Below, piece by piece: positions 62,701-64,000 of a stretch of DNA of 64,000 bases. Source of the stretch: Bradyrhizobium sp. CCH5-F6 (lineage in GTDB: Bacteria; Pseudomonadota; Alphaproteobacteria; Rhizobiales; Xanthobacteraceae); the NCBI RefSeq assembly GCF_001556045.1, contig NZ_LSIC01000177.1:1-64000 (forward strand), given 5' to 3'. Below the pieces are notes generated by a model. It was given only the letters and a program-made list of their open reading frames with translations, had not been told where the DNA came from and did no database searches. A program made the position numbers and the translations under genes. Every line of letters starts with the position of its first letter. Position 1 is the first letter of the stretch.

Positions 62701-63165
62701 CGGATAGCCGAAATAGACCAGGATACCGTCGCCGACGAAACGGGCGGCAAAGCCCTCGTAATGCTTGACCACGCGGACGCAGGTCTCGCGAAAGCCAGCG
62801 ATCATGTCGCGGACGTCTTCCGGATCGAACCGTGCGGAAAGCGAGGTGGAATCCACCATGTCGCAGAACATGGTGGTAAGCTGGCGCCGTTCGGCTCCGA
62901 CCTCAGCCCGTGGCTGTGGAGGCACCGCCGCAGTTGGCGCCGGCGCCGTTTCCGCCTGAAACAGCGCCGCCATGGCCCGCTGAAGTCGCTTGCGATCGCC
63001 GAGCGGCAACCCGAGCTCGACCAGATCGGACTCGGTCAAGTCCCCCAGGACGTCGAGATCGAGACGGTGCTGCGCGAAGAGATCGGTGTAGTGCCCGAGG
63101 CCGATGCCTTCGAGCCAGCGCCTCAGCTCGCCTTCCGATCCCGTGTCCGGCTCATTCTCCAGCAT
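59701..63165 (-). CDS. SAM-domain / class III cyclase / AAA-type ATPase / TPR regulator
   Basis: 1154 residues. A SAM domain is at about 10-70 (LRRWLEGIGLGHYTDLFAQH, VELGLPLGDRKRL). A cyclase domain is at about 95-275 (LTTMFCDMVDSTSLSARFDP, RFVGDGILVYFGYP, VGETVNLAARLQALAPP). A STAND-type ATPase near 320-700 has Walker A FGEPGIGKSR and Walker B VVAFEDLHWIDPTSR. TPR-like helices fill 700-1130. This architecture is widespread in Bradyrhizobium, with unknown signals. It begins a two-gene unit with the methyltransferase. Confidence 0.92.
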   Translation of the reverse strand: MLENEPDTGSEGELRRWLEGIGLGHYTDLFAQHRLDLDVLGDLTESDLVELGLPLGDRKRLQRAMAALFQAETAPAPTAAVPPQPRAEVGAERRQLTTMFCDMVDSTSLSARFDPEDVRDMIAGFRETCVRVVKHYEGFAARFVGDGILVYFGYPTAHEDDAERAVRAGLEIVRVLSTARAVEPRGALGHSPAVRIGIATGLVVVGDLVGQGTEERDSAVGETVNLAARLQALAPPNGVVISASTQALLKGKFDYHNLGVHELKGISEKAQAWHVVRASRVETRFAAAMGTRLTPLVNREEEIALLMGRWQQAKDGDGQVVVKFGEPGIGKSRIIQEIFERISGDRHGQVSLQCSPYYTSTAFHPFVEQLKFSLGLDREDSSAVSLASLETAIAAAHGDVEQVTPLFAALLSIPTGDRYPPLGLSPQQQKDATVAALVSHFLGLAREMPLVVAFEDLHWIDPTSREVIDLLVERVQNRPILVTVTARSEFQPSWNAHSHITTVVLNRLSRQLRTTLVERVAGREMPKEVVEEIIVKTDGVPLFLEELTKTVLESNLLTERNGRYVLSGPWRQLAIPATLTDSLMARLDRMGPFKRIAQIGATIGREFSYETLHAVANTPAEQIEAALNHLEEAGLIMRRGHPPDALYSFKHVMIQNAAHASLLHSERRKLHSRIVQVLSEMYPEKTEREPELLAHHLTESGQSEGAASFWLKAGKQAAKTGANLEAIGHLRRGLSVVQANARMQGADETELELRIALGNALIAAKGYAVQEVEENYIRALELGQQLDDDEKAFAATRGLWVCHFIRADLTRAHDLSVELLRFAKRARLNERAKPAQQTGYLMEAHRSIAMTMLYRGRFAASQHHLHRCISLYSPDLHSDLMERHGTDPGVVSLSYLGYLLWFLGRPDAARQHSEQAIANAEKMRHPFTLAFALVFGAYLCQHLRDVEGTRDHANRAMIIATEHNFLHWKQQAAILRGWALAQLGEAEEGLSQMRLGLDEYEAMDSWLAGCWFRCLLAEAYSKVRMRDAALRALDGALATARRTGDHSYLAEVYRLQGEITLSDGEPASVQEAEDLFGLSLEVARRQGALSWELRTAASLARIWLETGKREAASLLLVPVVGKFSEGFHTPDLKQAMQLVNELGADAFVREQAAP

Positions 63166-63302
63166 GGTGATTCTGCCCGACCATCACTCCGTCGAAGGGC
63201 TTCAGGGCCCCTTCAACCACAGATTTCGGAGCCAAAACTTCACCTCGGACTGGACGCGTTCCCCAACTTCTTGGAAGAATAGCTCAATCGGATCAAAAGG
63301 GA

Positions 63303-64000
63303 ATGGCGTTGTCGGACATTGCATCCGGAGCAGGCGCGGGATCAACCGGTACGACGGGCGAAACCAACATATTTGCGCATATCAGCGGCCTTCTCGAATT
63401 TCATGCCCACAAGACACCGGCGGCGCCCGCACTCCTCGCCCCCGGCCGTCCGCCCCTCAGCTACGGCGCGCTGGGCGGATCGATCCGGCAACTGGTCCGC
63501 ACCTTGCGCGAACTCGGTATCGGCCCGGCAGGCCGCATCGCGGTTGCGCTGCCACGCGGCGCCGACAGTGCGCTGGCGCTGATCGCGGTCGCCTCGACCT
63601 GCGCCTGCGTCCCCGTCAATCCCGATCTGACGGCGGACGAGCTTCAACGCTATTTCAGTGAGTTGAAGCTGACGGCGCTCGTGACCCGGGCCGGCATGAA
63701 CTCGGCGAGCCGCGACGCTGCCAGGACGCTCGACATCCCCGTGATCGATTTCGTGGCGGGACCGGTCGACGATCTCGGTGGCTGCGCGTTCATCGCCCAG
63801 ACGATCGGTCCGGCGCAAGCCGGCGGCGGCGCGCGTGGCGAGGACGATGCATTCATCCTCCTGACGTCAGGCACGGCGGCGCGGCCGAAGATGGTACCGC
63901 TCACCCATCGCAACGTCTGCCTGTCCGCCTACAATGCCGGCGATGTGCTGTCGCTCACGTCGCGCGATCGCCTGCTCAACGTACTCCCGCTGTTTCATGC
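63303..64000 (+). CDS. AMP-dependent acyl-CoA synthetase/ligase, N-terminal part (runs off the window)
   Basis: At least 232 residues, starting MALSDIASGAGAGST. The adenylate-forming signature is ILLTSGTAARPKMVPLTH, followed by RLLNVLPLFH. It should activate a carboxylic acid as acyl-AMP and then form a CoA or carrier thioester. AAGGGA precedes the ATG. It diverges from the cyclase gene, with 137 bp between them. Confidence 0.88.
   Translation, partial: MALSDIASGAGAGSTGTTGETNIFAHISGLLEFHAHKTPAAPALLAPGRPPLSYGALGGSIRQLVRTLRELGIGPAGRIAVALPRGADSALALIAVASTCACVPVNPDLTADELQRYFSELKLTALVTRAGMNSASRDAARTLDIPVIDFVAGPVDDLGGCAFIAQTIGPAQAGGGARGEDDAFILLTSGTAARPKMVPLTHRNVCLSAYNAGDVLSLTSRDRLLNVLPLFH

Noticed and set aside
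1..64000. CRISPR arrays, rRNA genes, transposases or phage structural genes
   Set aside because: No regularly spaced repeats, rRNA-like sequence, transposase motifs or phage genes were seen on either strand.

Overview
The window looks like chromosomal DNA of a Bradyrhizobium-type alphaproteobacterium. The evidence is high GC, many periplasmic binding proteins, four class III adenylate/guanylate cyclases, an RpoH-family sigma factor, a DUF2282/MNIO (bufferin) operon, and interspersed palindromic repeats. The genus is an inference; no rRNA or other marker gene is present.

Layout. 1-8.7 kb is a molybdenum-cofactor block: moeA (cut by the window edge), mobB, fdhD, mobA, a tungstate/molybdate-type binding protein, a moeA paralogue, a moeA-PBP fusion broken in two places, and a divergent HTH-PBP regulator. 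8.8-12.3 kb carries three orphan solute-binding proteins of three different transporter classes. At 12.7 kb a CAT-anticodon tRNA is followed by a 10.3-kb island. The last 47 nt of the tRNA plus an A-run recur exactly at 23.05 kb. The island encodes an amidase, a DUF2848 protein, a complete Liv-type ABC importer, a cupin, an HpaB-type flavin monooxygenase, its likely flavin reductase and a divergent MarR regulator. No integrase is present.

23.4-34.4 kb holds an RND efflux operon with an unusual Pro/Ser/Thr-rich exported third gene, an RpoH-like sigma factor, an OmpR-type two-component system and small exported proteins. 34.5-42.2 kb holds three of the four cyclases, a rhodanese, a HutD-like protein, an alpha/beta hydrolase and a DUF2087 protein. 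42.5-45.1 kb is a four-gene bufferin operon (bufA1-bufB-bufC-doxX) behind a likely ECF-sigma promoter. 45.1-51.1 kb is a TetR-controlled catabolic cluster: TetR-CMD-SDR diverges from SBP-MBL-TctC-VOC across a doubled palindromic operator. 51.3-59.7 kb has methyltransferases, an L,D-transpeptidase and a small polysaccharide locus (flippase, glycosyltransferase, Tat-exported GH10 enzyme, DUF6492 protein). 59.7-63.2 kb is a 1154-residue SAM-cyclase-ATPase-TPR regulator. The window ends inside an AMP-dependent synthetase.

The strongest points for a second look are the integrase-less tRNA island with its uncharacterised catabolic set, the bufferin operon with its promoter and leader hairpin, the doubly lesioned moeA-PBP gene beside an HTH-PBP regulator carrying the same sensor fold, and the RND operon with its low-complexity exported partner.
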